A stretch of DNA of 64,000 nt from CAWHOW01 sp963831005 (GCA_963831005.1 CAWHOW010000025.1:1-64000); one strand, 5' to 3'; shown: positions 35,574-44,525, counted from the first letter of the stretch. Notes: generated by a model from the letters alone, not told the origin. Numbers and translations are program-made.

Positions 35574-36113
35574 TTAGGTTTTCTTTACCAGCCCTGTAAT
35601 ATCGGTATATGACTTGGTGGTTGGCTCAACAGCAATTTTGTTGGTAAAATTAATCACATCGCTGGTATATTCCCAGTTGTGCCCGTTCACCATACCTTCG
35701 GCGGTAAGGTGCACCGTGCCCGAAACAGCAGTATTAGTAACGGTAAATTTATGCTTCTGCGGGGCAGGATGATTTTTTTCGTTCATCATGGTGCTATGCA
35801 CCACTTCAACCCTTGATAAATCGGGGGTTGAAGGCGAATTTGCCGCATCTTCAACCTTATGCGACAGTATGGTTAAATTACGTTCCAGCGCATCGCGGGC
35901 TATTGTAATATTATCTTCCTTAACATCCGATTTGGGTACATTACATGCCGTGCGCATATTGGTAGTGGCTGTTTTAGTGGCAGTTACCTGCGCCACTACA
36001 TCGGCAGCAGTAAAATTGGGATTGCTTGTCATGGCGCCGGTGTACGTATCCGAATCAACCAGTAACTGGGCGTTACTTTTGTCTTTTAAACCTAAGTTTA
36101 CCTGTGCTTTCAT
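35574..36113 (-). CDS. Uncharacterised protein, second member of the family at 14075
   Basis: 179 aa, no signal peptide. The start MKAQVNLGLKDKSNAQLLVD and MTSNPNF are typical of a recurrent Bacteroidota hypothetical family. A helical region (about 37-110: ADVVAQVTATKTATTNM, ITIARDALERNLTILSHKVEDAA) is followed by a beta-rich tail (HKFTVTNTAVSGTVHLTAEG, NWEYTSDVINF, TKSYTDITGLVKKT). The NPNF region, WEYT and ITGL line up with NAWF, WEYS and ITGL of the 14075-14800 protein, but the tail is shorter. The function is unknown. A strict 21-bp array begins 136 nt upstream, as at the other locus. Confidence 0.75.
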   Translation of the reverse strand: MKAQVNLGLKDKSNAQLLVDSDTYTGAMTSNPNFTAADVVAQVTATKTATTNMRTACNVPKSDVKEDNITIARDALERNLTILSHKVEDAANSPSTPDLSRVEVVHSTMMNEKNHPAPQKHKFTVTNTAVSGTVHLTAEGMVNGHNWEYTSDVINFTNKIAVEPTTKSYTDITGLVKKT

Positions 36114-36197
36114 AGTGTTTTTTATTTAGTAATTTTTTGTAAAGATAATAAAAATCGACATAAAAACTATATTTGTATAAATAAATATTTTATTTAT

Positions 36198-36812
36198 TTG
36201 AATTTTATTTTTTTTTATCGAAAATCATATTTTATAAGTTTGAATCCTGATTTCCTGAATCCGAGACCGGACTTGCCGAATTACACATCGGACTTGCCGA
36301 GTTACATATTGGACTTGCCGAATGAACAAGCGGACTTGCCAAATGAACATCCGGACTTGCCAAATGAACAAGCGGACTTGCCAAGTGAACATCCGGACTT
36401 GCCAAGTGAACAAGCGGACTTGCCAAGTGAACATCCGGACTTGCCAAGTGAACAAGCGGACTTGCCAAGTGAACAAGCGGATTTGCCAAGTGAACAAGCG
36501 GACTTGCCAAGTGAACAAGCGGACTTGCCAAATGAACATCCGGACTTGCCAAATGAACAAGCGGACTTGCCAAGTGAACATCCGGACTTGCCAAGTGAAC
36601 AAGCGGACTTGCCAAGTGAACAAGCGGACTTGCCAAGTGAACAAGCGGATTTGCCAAGTGAACAAGCGGACTTGCCAAGTGAACAACCGGACTTGCCAAA
36701 TGAACAACCGGACTTGCCAAGTTACACATCGGATTTGCCAAGCCTTGATATTCTCTTCTATAGCAATGAAAACAATTGCCTGAAATATAAAACCGATGGT
36801 TTTATTGTTTGA
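36198..36812 (+). CDS. Possible heptapeptide-repeat protein (204 codons)
   Basis: The frame consists almost wholly of heptapeptides (DLPNEQA, DLPSEHP) made by array B, plus about 15 leading and 30 trailing residues. Because the period is a multiple of three and units lack stops, two plus-strand frames and two minus-strand frames (36232-36741 and 36225-36707) are also open, so an open frame is weak evidence. The absence of any indel over 24 units would fit selection on a frame. The minus strand would match the arrangement at 14849, so the coding strand is undecided. Confidence 0.25.
   Translation: MNFIFFYRKSYFISLNPDFLNPRPDLPNYTSDLPSYILDLPNEQADLPNEHPDLPNEQADLPSEHPDLPSEQADLPSEHPDLPSEQADLPSEQADLPSEQADLPSEQADLPNEHPDLPNEQADLPSEHPDLPSEQADLPSEQADLPSEQADLPSEQADLPSEQPDLPNEQPDLPSYTSDLPSLDILFYSNENNCLKYKTDGFIV
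36249..36752. repeat. 21-bp direct-repeat array B (24 units, no indels)
   Basis: The GACTTGCC core recurs with an exact 21-bp step from 36270 to 36732 (462 = 22 x 21), and a degenerate unit GATTTCCTG precedes at 36249. A typical unit is gACTTGcCAAGTgaacaagcg with the inverted repeat ACTTG/CAAGT around one base. Two main unit types alternate (AACAAGCG and AACATCCG). The outermost units are the most diverged, as expected for array ends. Confidence 0.95.
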
Positions 36813-36834
36813 AATGAAATAAGTTGTAAATTTG
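36805..36834 (+). promoter_or_regulatory. Probable promoter of the 36867 gene
   Basis: TTG at 36805-36807, a 19-nt spacer and TAAATTTG at 36827-36834 (exact -7 match). The ATG is 33 nt downstream. It overlaps the end of the repeat frame. Confidence 0.5.
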
Positions 36835-36866
36835 GGAGATAAATCAATGATTGATTAATTAAAGGA

Positions 36867-37826
36867 ATGAAAAAAACAATTTCTTTCTTGGTATTTATCT
36901 GCTGTTTGAATTCTATCCATGCACAGGATACAATTGTATTGAAATCGATGGATGTAATTATTGCAAGAGATATTAAAAAGTCAGATGATAAAGAAATTGC
37001 ATTTAATCGCCAGGGAACATATTATGAAGCCATTGATACAAACACATACACGATTAAGAAAAAGAATGTTGCTGGCATAATCTATCACAACGGGCATAAG
37101 GATAGCTTTGATGCTGAAATCATGAATTCATACATTGCAAACAGGCAAAAAAGCCATGTGCTTTACACTACAAAGGATTTAAAACAAGAATCATCTTTTA
37201 ACTATAATCCTGAAAAAGCATCGTATGCAGTTAAATGGAATCCTGCACTATTCCTGTCAAACGACTTGGCTTTTTCTTTTGAATATAAAAAGAAAAATAA
37301 TGCAATAGAACTTGAATTGGGTTATATTTATCCGCTTAAATTTGAAAAAGGAATTTATGTAATAACTCCTTTTAATTTCAATTTTACAAACTTTTGTTAT
37401 AATGGAATTTCGGCAAATATATTTCTGAAACATTATTGCCGAGGTCATTTCTATTATAGTTTATCTGCATTATTCAAATACGAATGCTTTAAGAACACAT
37501 GGTTTCAGGGACTTGACGAAGATGACACATACCAGGATAATATTAATTGCTCACAGACAAGAGAAGTATATGGATTGGCATTCAGATGCGGCTTCCTCCT
37601 TAAAGGCAGGCATCTTTGTTATGAGCCATATGCTGATATAGGATTGAGGGTGATTAATTCTAAAACTACTTATAATTATTATATAATGGAAGATTATTAT
37701 GGTAGTAATTCATCATATAACGGACAACCAGATGATGTAAACTTATTTCTGGATGAGGGTTTAAATGTGGTGCCATATTTAAACGCTGGTTTTAAAGTTG
37801 GTTTTGGATGGAATGGGAAGAAATAA
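36867..37826 (+). CDS. Exported, probably outer-membrane protein of unknown function
   Basis: 319 aa with a signal peptide (MKKTISFLVFICCLNSIHAQ). The first 100 mature residues form a small domain (DTIVLKSMDVIIARDIKKSDDKEIAF, KKNVAGIIYHNGHKDSF) like those in Bacteroidota proteins that begin with a short beta domain. The rest shows barrel-like strands (WNPALFLSNDLAFSFEYKK, AIELELGYIYPL, HFYYSLSALFKYE, YGLAFRCGFLLKG, VVPYLNAGFKVGFGWNGK). No family is recognised. A 51-bp remnant of a hutU 3' end lies just after its stop. Confidence 0.75.
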   Translation: MKKTISFLVFICCLNSIHAQDTIVLKSMDVIIARDIKKSDDKEIAFNRQGTYYEAIDTNTYTIKKKNVAGIIYHNGHKDSFDAEIMNSYIANRQKSHVLYTTKDLKQESSFNYNPEKASYAVKWNPALFLSNDLAFSFEYKKKNNAIELELGYIYPLKFEKGIYVITPFNFNFTNFCYNGISANIFLKHYCRGHFYYSLSALFKYECFKNTWFQGLDEDDTYQDNINCSQTREVYGLAFRCGFLLKGRHLCYEPYADIGLRVINSKTTYNYYIMEDYYGSNSSYNGQPDDVNLFLDEGLNVVPYLNAGFKVGFGWNGKK

Positions 37827-37829
37827 ACG

Positions 37830-37880
37830 TTAGAATAATTTCTCAATAATCTCGTCATCCACCAAATTCGGCAGGGTAAT
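37830..37880 (-). pseudogene. Remnant of a hutU 3' end
   Basis: Read leftward this encodes ITLPNLVDDEIIEKLF and a stop, against VTLPNLVDDDIIEKLF at the true hutU end (38673 onward). DNA differences over the shared 43-bp core are three, mostly at third codon positions, and the last three codons differ only synonymously. It is a diverged copy of the hutU end, in direct orientation, on the far side of the toxin-antitoxin pair. Confidence 0.75.
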
Positions 37881-37892
37881 TGAAAAAATTAA

Positions 37893-37900
37893 TACCTTTG
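37893..37900 (+). promoter_or_regulatory. -7 element of the MNT/HEPN pair
   Basis: TACCTTTG is an exact TAnnTTTG match, 11 nt before the ATG at 37912. Confidence 0.45.
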
Positions 37901-37911
37901 TAAAAAAAATA

Positions 37912-38232
37912 ATGAATTCGAAAGAAAAACATATAATAGGCTTAATTAAATCGAAGATCCATGAAAAAGATCCCGATGCCGATATTATACTGTTTGGCTC
38001 TCATGCCAGAGGCACGGCAAACGACAACTCCGACTGGGATATATTGATTTTATTGAATGCGTCGAATGTTTCAAGAAAAACAGAACAGGAATACAGGCAT
38101 GAACTTTTTGATGTGGAACTTGAAACTGGCGAACCGATTTCAACATTTGTTTATTCAAAATCCGAATGGGATACAAAACATTCAGTAACCCCGCTTTATT
38201 ACAATATTTTGAAAGAGGGAATTAGAATATGA
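37912..38232 (+). CDS. Minimal nucleotidyltransferase, MntA-type antitoxin
   Basis: 106 aa. The nucleotidyltransferase motif ILFGSHARGTANDNSDWDIL (about 25-44) has the GS and the DxD-type acidic pair (SDWD). In characterised MNT/HEPN pairs (type VII toxin-antitoxin) this protein AMPylates the HEPN RNase toxin and so blocks it. The stop overlaps the ATG of the HEPN gene by 4 nt (ATGA), the usual translational coupling. It acts in the cytoplasm. Confidence 0.9.
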   Translation: MNSKEKHIIGLIKSKIHEKDPDADIILFGSHARGTANDNSDWDILILLNASNVSRKTEQEYRHELFDVELETGEPISTFVYSKSEWDTKHSVTPLYYNILKEGIRI

Positions 38233-38615
38233 ATGGAAGTGTAGATGATTTAATAAAATACCGCTTAGAAAAAGCATTTGAAACTCTGGCAGACGCCAGC
38301 TTGTTAGCGGAAAGTGGCAGGTGGAACTCATGCATTCACAGGTTATATTACGCCTCTTTTTATTCAGTGAATGCCCTGCTTTTAAAAAACAATTTCAGGA
38401 CCCATACTCATAATGGTTGCAAGTCTAAATTCCAGCATGAATTTATTAAGACCGGCATTATTGATAAAAATTTTGGAAAACTATACTCCGACTTATTCGA
38501 CTGGAGACAAGAAGGTGATTATGCCGATTTCATTGACTTTGATAAAGAAACCGTGATTCCTCTAATAGCACAGGTTGAAGAATTTATTGAAACAATTAAC
38601 GGGCTGATCAAATAA
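38229..38615 (+). CDS. HEPN-domain protein, toxin partner of MNT
   Basis: 128 aa all-helical HEPN protein. Features are RLEKAFETLADASLLAESG, CIHRLYYASFYSVNALLLKN (about 34-53) and LFDWRQEGDYADFIDF (about 95-110). The RX4Y segment RQEGDY corresponds to the RX4-6H motif of ribonuclease HEPN toxins, with Tyr instead of His, as is common in this subfamily. Whether it cleaves RNA cannot be read from this alone. It is coupled to the MNT gene upstream. Confidence 0.88.
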   Translation: MNGSVDDLIKYRLEKAFETLADASLLAESGRWNSCIHRLYYASFYSVNALLLKNNFRTHTHNGCKSKFQHEFIKTGIIDKNFGKLYSDLFDWRQEGDYADFIDFDKETVIPLIAQVEEFIETINGLIK

Positions 38616-38672
38616 ATCAACTCACTATCACATCTAACTCAGTAGAGGCAAACGTTGTGTCTGCATTGAATC

Positions 38673-40679
38673 TCAAAACAATTTCTCAATAATATCATCA
38701 TCCACCAAATTAGGCAGGGTAACTTTAAGCGAAGGGTTTTTTTCCATAGCGCGTTTAATGGCAAACATGGCGCCATCGTTCCTTGCCCACGAGCGGCGCG
38801 AAATGCCGTTGTTTACATCCCAAAACAACATCATCTTTAATCTGCGGTCGGCATCGGTTGTGCCATCGAGCACCATACCAAAGCCGCCGTTAATCACTTC
38901 GCCCCAGCCAACACCGCCGCCATTATGTATGGAAACCCATGTAGCGCCTCGGAAAGCATCGCCTATTACATTTTGTATCGCCATGTCGGCAGTGAATTTG
39001 GAACCGTCGTAAATATTGGATGTTTCGCGGTAAGGAGAATCCGTTCCCGAAACATCGTGGTGGTCGCGACCAAGAACTACAGGAGCAGATATCTTTCCAC
39101 CCCTTATAGCTTTGTTAAATGCTTCTGCAATTTTAATCCTGCCTTCCTCGTCGGCATACAGTATGCGCGCCTGTGAACCTACCACCAGTTTGTTTTCCTT
39201 GGCGCCTTTTATCCACTGTATGTTATCTTTCATCTGCTGCTGAATTTCAACAGGTGATGTCTTTGCCATTTCTTCCAGTACATCCATTGCAATCTTGTCA
39301 GTTGTATCGAGGTCTTCAGGTTTTGATGAAGTGCACACCCAGCGGAAAGGACCGAAACCATAGTCGAAACACATAGGTCCCATGATGTCCTGCACATACG
39401 AAGGATAAATGAAATCGCCGTTGGGCTTCATGATATCAGCGCCTGCGCGGCTTGCTTCAAGCAGGAAAGCATTGCCATAATCGAAGAAATACATTCCTTT
39501 TTTAGCCAAAGCATTTATTGCTGCAACCTGTCGCCTTAACGATTCCTTCACCTTTTCCTTAAAGAGTTCAGGCTTGGTAGCCATCATTTCCTTAGCTTCT
39601 TCAAATGATAAACCTGCAGGATAATACCCACCTGCCCATGGATTGTGAAGCGAGGTCTGGTCGGAGCCAAGTTCCACGATGATATTTTCTTTTACGAATT
39701 TTTCCCAAAGGTCAACTATATTGCCCTGGTAAGCCAGTGATACAACCTCTTTATTTGCTTTAGCCTTTGCTATGCGTTTTAAAAGCTCATCAAGGTCCGT
39801 GAACACCTCATCCACCCATCCCTGCGAATGCCTTGTCTGCACTGCCTTCGGATTTACTTCTGCAATCACTCCGATAGCGCCCGCAATTACAGCAGCTTTT
39901 GGTTGTGCGCCCGACATGCCGCCAAGACCGGATGTTACAAATAGTTTACCTGCAAGGCCTTCATTATTCTTAGCAATCTTTCTTCCTGCATTTAAAACTG
40001 TAATGGTTGTTCCATGTACTATTCCCTGCGGACCAATATACATGAAAGAACCGGCAGTCATTTGTCCGTACTGAGAAACGCCAAGTGCATTGAAGCGTTC
40101 CCAGTCATCGGGTTTGGAATAATTCGGGATCACCATGCCATTGGTAACTACAACACGTGGAGCATCTTTATGCGAAGGGAACAATCCCATTGGATGCCCT
40201 GAATACATTACAAGAGTCTGCTCGTCGGTCATTTCAGCTAGATATTTCATGGTGAGCAGGTATTGCGCCCAGTTCATGAAAGCAGCGCCATTGCCGCCAT
40301 AGGTAATAAGTTCGTGAGGATGCTGTGCAACAGCATAATCAAGGTTATTGGAAAGCATCAGCATGATAGCCGCTGCCTGCTTGCATTTGTGGGGGAATTC
40401 AGCTATGCTTCTTGCAGAAATTTTATAATCGGGGCGAAAACGGTACATGTAAATACGTCCATAATCCTTCAGTTCCTTTGCAAATTCAGGTGCAAGAACC
40501 GCATGATGCTTCTTGTCAAAATAGCGAAGTGCATTGCGCAAAGCAAGTTTCTTCTCCTCTTTTGAAAGTATATCTTTCCGTTTGGGAGCATGGTTCAGGC
40601 TGGCATCGTACGGCTTTGGCTCCGGTAATGTTTCAGGTATTCCCTGTATTATCGCTTTTTGAAAATCGGTCAGGCTCAT
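38673..40679 (-). CDS. hutU: Urocanate hydratase (long form)
   Basis: 668 aa from ATG 40679; the frame is open 12 codons further, but MSLTDFQKAIIQGIPETLP is the better start and follows the promoter sensibly. It hydrates urocanate to imidazolonepropionate in histidine breakdown, with NAD+ as electrophile. Motifs include AQYLLTMKYLAEMTDEQTLVMYSGHPMG, GLGGMSGAQPKAAVIAG and VILGRDHHDVSGTDSPYRET-like text (VVLGRDHHDVSGTDSPYRE). It is longer than the classic form of about 555 aa, as in other Bacteroidota. hutH, hutI and ftcD are not adjacent. Confidence 0.95.
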   Translation of the reverse strand: MSLTDFQKAIIQGIPETLPEPKPYDASLNHAPKRKDILSKEEKKLALRNALRYFDKKHHAVLAPEFAKELKDYGRIYMYRFRPDYKISARSIAEFPHKCKQAAAIMLMLSNNLDYAVAQHPHELITYGGNGAAFMNWAQYLLTMKYLAEMTDEQTLVMYSGHPMGLFPSHKDAPRVVVTNGMVIPNYSKPDDWERFNALGVSQYGQMTAGSFMYIGPQGIVHGTTITVLNAGRKIAKNNEGLAGKLFVTSGLGGMSGAQPKAAVIAGAIGVIAEVNPKAVQTRHSQGWVDEVFTDLDELLKRIAKAKANKEVVSLAYQGNIVDLWEKFVKENIIVELGSDQTSLHNPWAGGYYPAGLSFEEAKEMMATKPELFKEKVKESLRRQVAAINALAKKGMYFFDYGNAFLLEASRAGADIMKPNGDFIYPSYVQDIMGPMCFDYGFGPFRWVCTSSKPEDLDTTDKIAMDVLEEMAKTSPVEIQQQMKDNIQWIKGAKENKLVVGSQARILYADEEGRIKIAEAFNKAIRGGKISAPVVLGRDHHDVSGTDSPYRETSNIYDGSKFTADMAIQNVIGDAFRGATWVSIHNGGGVGWGEVINGGFGMVLDGTTDADRRLKMMLFWDVNNGISRRSWARNDGAMFAIKRAMEKNPSLKVTLPNLVDDDIIEKLF

Positions 40680-40704
40680 ATCTTGGTATTTTAATTTCTG
40701 ATTG

Positions 40705-40736
40705 CGAAAATACATTATAGTATGAAATTATTCAAA
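40705..40736 (-). promoter_or_regulatory. Probable hutU promoter
   Basis: On the minus strand: TTTG (40733-40736), a 20-nt spacer, TATTTTCG (40705-40712, one mismatch to TAnnTTTG). The ATG at 40679 is 25 nt downstream. Confidence 0.5.
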
Positions 40737-40792
40737 TATTTTAAGTTCTGGTTCTCTAATTAGCTCGGAGTAGCATATCAAAGGATTCTCTT

Positions 40793-40800
40793 TATCTTTG
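40793..40800 (+). promoter_or_regulatory. -7 element before MFS gene
   Basis: TATCTTTG is an exact -7 match, 15 nt before the ATG at 40816. No clear -33 box. Confidence 0.4.
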
Positions 40801-40815
40801 CAGGGATTTTAAGAA

Positions 40816-42078
40816 ATGGAAACACCTGCAATCAAACACGATCCATATTCCGCGCTGAGAATAAAAGAATTTCGTCTTTTTGTTTTCTCGCGGTTCGTCA
40901 CCACTGTTGCTTTCCAGATGCAGGCAGTAATAGTAGGCTGGCAGATCTACCAAATGACGAAAGATGCCTTTTCACTTGGACTGATTGGGCTTGCGGAAGC
41001 AATTCCTTTTTTAAGTGTGGCATTGTTTGCCGGACATATAGCTGATATTTTCAACCGGAAGAAATTAATAATCATAAGTCTGATTGTTTTCTTTGTCTGT
41101 TCGCTCACACTACTTTCATTTACTTTAAATTTTTCAAGTGCATTATTGCTATTTGGCACAACACCTATTTATATAATCATAGCTGTAACAGGCTTGGCAA
41201 GAGCTGTAATTTATCCATCGCAAATTGCATTGATGTCGCAAATAGTTCCCCGCGAATTGTATCCGAATTCCTCAACATGGAACAGCACAGCATGGCATAT
41301 TGCAGCAGTAACAGGACCGGCATTAGGCGGACTTATATATGGCTTTTCGGGTATTACTTCTGCATATATTACAGTAGCAGTATTAATTATTGTTGGCTTA
41401 GTTCTTTTTATGGGAATAAAAAGTAAGCCTGTTCCTGTGAAGGAGAAAAAGGAAACGCTGATGCAAAGCCTGTCAACAGGGATTAAGTTTGTATTCAACA
41501 ATCAGGTAGTACTTGGCTCATTGTCGCTGGATATGTTTGCTGTATTATTTGGAGGGGCAGTGGCCATGTTGCCTGTATTTGCAGCGGAAGTATTAAATGT
41601 TGGACCACAGGGTTTAGGCTTTTTAAGGGCAATGCCTGCAGCGGGAGCCGTTATCATGTCAATGATACTGGCTTATTATCCACCTGTTAAACAGGCAGGG
41701 ACAAAACTTTTAAGTTGTGTTGCAGGCTTTGGCGTTTGCATTATTTTGTTCGCCATATCTAAGAACTTTTACCTGTCATTGGCATTGCTTTTCATGAGCG
41801 GGATGTTTGATAATGTAAGTTATGTTTTGCGGCAGATGATCATTCAACTATATACTCCCGACAATATGCGGGGCAGGGTTGCTGCAGTGAATAGTATATT
41901 TGTAGGCTCTTCGAATGAAATTGGTTCCTTCGAATCTGGGCTGGCTGCAAGGATAATGGGACTAATTCCTTCAGTGATCTTTGGCGGCACTATGACTCTT
42001 ATTATTGTCGGATTTACCACTAAAGTTGCTCCTGTGTTAAGGAAGATGGATTTAAGGAAAAAGATTAAAGAGGAATAA
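40816..42078 (+). CDS. MFS transporter, EntS-like exporter family
   Basis: 420 aa with about 11-12 membrane segments. The opening YSALRIKEFRLFVFSRFVTTVAFQMQAVIVGWQIYQMT and LIGLAEAIPFLSVALFAGHIADIFNRKK (motif A-like loop) match the MFS_3 family that includes the enterobactin exporter EntS. No siderophore genes are nearby, so the substrate is open. It is divergent from hutU. Confidence 0.88.
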   Translation: METPAIKHDPYSALRIKEFRLFVFSRFVTTVAFQMQAVIVGWQIYQMTKDAFSLGLIGLAEAIPFLSVALFAGHIADIFNRKKLIIISLIVFFVCSLTLLSFTLNFSSALLLFGTTPIYIIIAVTGLARAVIYPSQIALMSQIVPRELYPNSSTWNSTAWHIAAVTGPALGGLIYGFSGITSAYITVAVLIIVGLVLFMGIKSKPVPVKEKKETLMQSLSTGIKFVFNNQVVLGSLSLDMFAVLFGGAVAMLPVFAAEVLNVGPQGLGFLRAMPAAGAVIMSMILAYYPPVKQAGTKLLSCVAGFGVCIILFAISKNFYLSLALLFMSGMFDNVSYVLRQMIIQLYTPDNMRGRVAAVNSIFVGSSNEIGSFESGLAARIMGLIPSVIFGGTMTLIIVGFTTKVAPVLRKMDLRKKIKEE

Positions 42079-42252
42079 ATGAACACACTGCATCAATATA
42101 TTCAATAAATTGGTAAAGGCAATAATAAATCAAATTTATTTTCTAATCATTACAATAAATAGTTTAATGCTTCGTTAATGAGGTATTAAATAAAAAGCAT
42201 ACTATGATTAAAAATGTACAATTTCTTTGTCTAACCCTAAAAACCAAAAACC

Positions 42253-42912
42253 ATGAAAAAATGTGCATTAATAATTGGACTAGGAACAAGCTTGTTCTTT
42301 TTTATTTCATGTAGTAAGAAAGAATCAACCACAACAGTTCCGACAAAACCTGCTTCAACTTTATCAGTTGCGGATTATTTCCCTTTGAAAACAGGAAATT
42401 ATTGGGTGTATAAAACAACAGAATGTGACAGTAATGGAAACATTATGCCAGTAGTTTACAAAAATGATTCATTAGTAGTAAAAAACGATACTGTAATAAA
42501 TGGCAAAACGTACCACACCATTATTGAGTATAATTACATGAATGCCCCAACTTCTTTTGTGGATTGTTATGCCGACTCCGCTGATTGTATTATAAACAAT
42601 TATGGCAGTATTGTTTTTAGTATTAAAAATACATCAGGGATTATTTATACCCAGCTTTTATCACCAGATACGATTGCTTATGTTAATTATTCCTTTATAA
42701 GCTCACCAACAAGTATAATTGTTCCTGTAGGAACATACAGTTGTGAGGACTACAAAGGTGCTGTGTATAGGAAATCGGATAATTTTAATAGAGCTTATTT
42801 AACCCACCATTACTATTCTGATAATATTGGGCTTGTTAAGAGAACAGCATTCTTTCTAAGCAATCCGCTTAATATAATAAATTTCGATTTGCTGTCATAT
42901 CATGTGCAGTAA
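42253..42912 (+). CDS. Lipoprotein of unknown function
   Basis: 219 aa. The signal MKKCALIIGLGTSLFFFISC ends with a lipobox cysteine at residue 20. A Ser/Thr-rich linker is followed by DYFPLKTGNYWVYKTTECDSNGN, a motif common at the start of Bacteroidota envelope lipoproteins, and a beta-rich remainder (TVINGKTYHTIIEYNY, PVGTYSCEDYKGAVYRK, NIGLVKRTAFFLS). The function is unknown. A weak leader is present and no promoter is called. Confidence 0.8.
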   Translation: MKKCALIIGLGTSLFFFISCSKKESTTTVPTKPASTLSVADYFPLKTGNYWVYKTTECDSNGNIMPVVYKNDSLVVKNDTVINGKTYHTIIEYNYMNAPTSFVDCYADSADCIINNYGSIVFSIKNTSGIIYTQLLSPDTIAYVNYSFISSPTSIIVPVGTYSCEDYKGAVYRKSDNFNRAYLTHHYYSDNIGLVKRTAFFLSNPLNIINFDLLSYHVQ

Positions 42913-43008
42913 AAAGCTCTAAATCTTTGAATTATCCAATCATGGCTTTAAATTGATTACTTTTATTCAAATCATTCGCCTTTTTGTTTATGAACAGCTG
43001 AGGAAAAC

Positions 43009-43038
43009 AAAAAGCCTTACAATTTTGTAAGGCTTTTT
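43009..43038. terminator. Bidirectional terminator between lipoprotein gene and tRNA-Val
   Basis: Perfect hairpin AAAAAGCCTTAC / GTAAGGCTTTTT with loop AATTTT. It lies 8 nt past the tRNA 3' end on the minus strand and can also end the lipoprotein transcript. Confidence 0.88.
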
Positions 43039-43046
43039 TGTTTTGT

Positions 43047-43120
43047 GGGAGTTACTGGATTCGAACCAGTGACCCTCTGCTTGTAAGGCAGATGCTCTGA
43101 ACCAGCTGAGCTAAACTCCC
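43047..43120 (-). tRNA. tRNA-Val (anticodon TAC)
   Basis: 74 nt on the minus strand. The acceptor stem is GGGAGTT/AACTCCC, the D arm GCTCagctggttcaGAGC, the anticodon stem TCTGC/GCAGA with loop CTTACAA (anticodon TAC), and the T arm ACTGG-TTCGAAT-CCAGT. All four stems pair. CCA is not encoded. Confidence 0.96.
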
Positions 43121-43208
43121 GATATTATATGAACTATTTCCCTAAATGGGAGTGCAAATATATAAGTAATTTTATAAAGTCCAAGAAGATTTTTGAAAAA
43201 TAGAAGAA

Positions 43209-44524
43209 TTATAATACTTCTGCCACTACAAAAGTGCTTCCACCGATATAAATAAGGTCTTCCGCCTCTGCATGTTCTTTAGCTGCTTTATAAGCTGATT
43301 CAACTGTAGGGAATACTTTACCTTTAATTCCAGCTTTCAAAGCTTTCTCTGCCAGCATGGTTTCATCTAGGGCTCGTGGAATTTGTGCTTTGCAGAAATA
43401 ATAATCAGCATCATTTGGTAGTAATGTAAGTATGGTATCAATATCTTTATCGTTCACAAATCCCAATACCATGTGTAGTTTATTATGGGGAGTGAATTTT
43501 ATCTGTGTCAGAGTTTCTTTTAACCCTCCTTCATTATGCCCAATATCAGAAACAACAAGCGGCTTTTCATTTATTTTTTGCCAGCGGCCCATAATGCCTG
43601 TATTCTCAATAACCTTTGTTATTCCTTTTTCAACCTTCTCTGCTTGTAATTTAAACCCATTGGTATTAAGAATATCAACTGACATAAGCACCGTTATAAG
43701 ATTCTTGACCTGGTAATAACCAATTAAAGATGAGCGTAAAACAGAGTCGTGTTCAAAAACATGATTTAAAGGAATACCATTCTTAAACTGAAGTTGCACC
43801 ATTAATTCGGGAGAATTATTATACACCAATTCGGCATGTAATACATGAAAATGCCTGTCGGCAAAATATAATGGGGCTTTTACTTCATTACACTTATTGA
43901 TGAATACTTCTTTAATTTCTTCCTGAGTTTCACCAATAACAACCGGAACACCTTTTTTGATAATCCCAGCCTTTTCACCTGCGATCTTTACAAGTGTATC
44001 TCCTAAAAGATTGGAATGATCCCAACTGATATTTGTAATAATTGATAATTCAGGTGTGATAATGTTTGTGGAATCAAGCCTGCCTCCTAGCCCTGTTTCA
44101 ATAACAGCTACATCAACTTTTTCTTCTGCAAAATAACTAAATGCTAGACCTACTGTCCATTCGAAGAATGAAGGTTTATGGAATCAAATGATGATTTATG
44201 TTTTTCAACAAAAGCAGTGACCTTTTCAGATGGGATTTCCTTGCCGTTGATTTTAATACGTTCGCGGAAATCTTTCAGGTGAGGTGATGTGTACAAGCCC
44301 ACCTTATAGCCATTTTCTTGAAGAATTGAAGCAAGGAAGTGAGAAACAGAGCCTTTGCCGTTTGTGCCTGCGATGTGAATACTCTTAAATTTATTCTGGG
44401 GATTCCCAAGTAGATTACAGATTTCAATTGTGTTTTTAAGGTCGGCTTTATACGCTGCTGCACCTATACGGTGAAACATAGGTAAATGCGAATAAAGGTA
44501 TTCCAGCGTTTCCTGGTAATTCAT
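43209..44524 (-). pseudogene. folC: Dihydrofolate/folylpolyglutamate synthase, single frameshift
   Basis: N-terminal frame 44524-44150 has HIAGTNGKGSVSHFLASIL (P-loop, about 48-66) and LYTSPHLKDFRERI. It then stops. The second frame continues with PSFFEWTVGLAFSYF, VAVIETGLGGRLDSTNI, SWDHSNLLGDTLVKIAGEKAG and the C-terminal ligase domain (VVSDIGHNEGGLKETL, IYIGGSTFVVAEVL). Joining needs one base added near 44175 (GGTTT), giving SINPSFFEW. FolC adds glutamate to folates and is usually essential, so a sequencing error is as likely as a true pseudogene. It starts 1 nt after the tonB-like stop, in one operon with exbB-exbD. Confidence 0.88.
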
Positions 44525-44525
44525 C

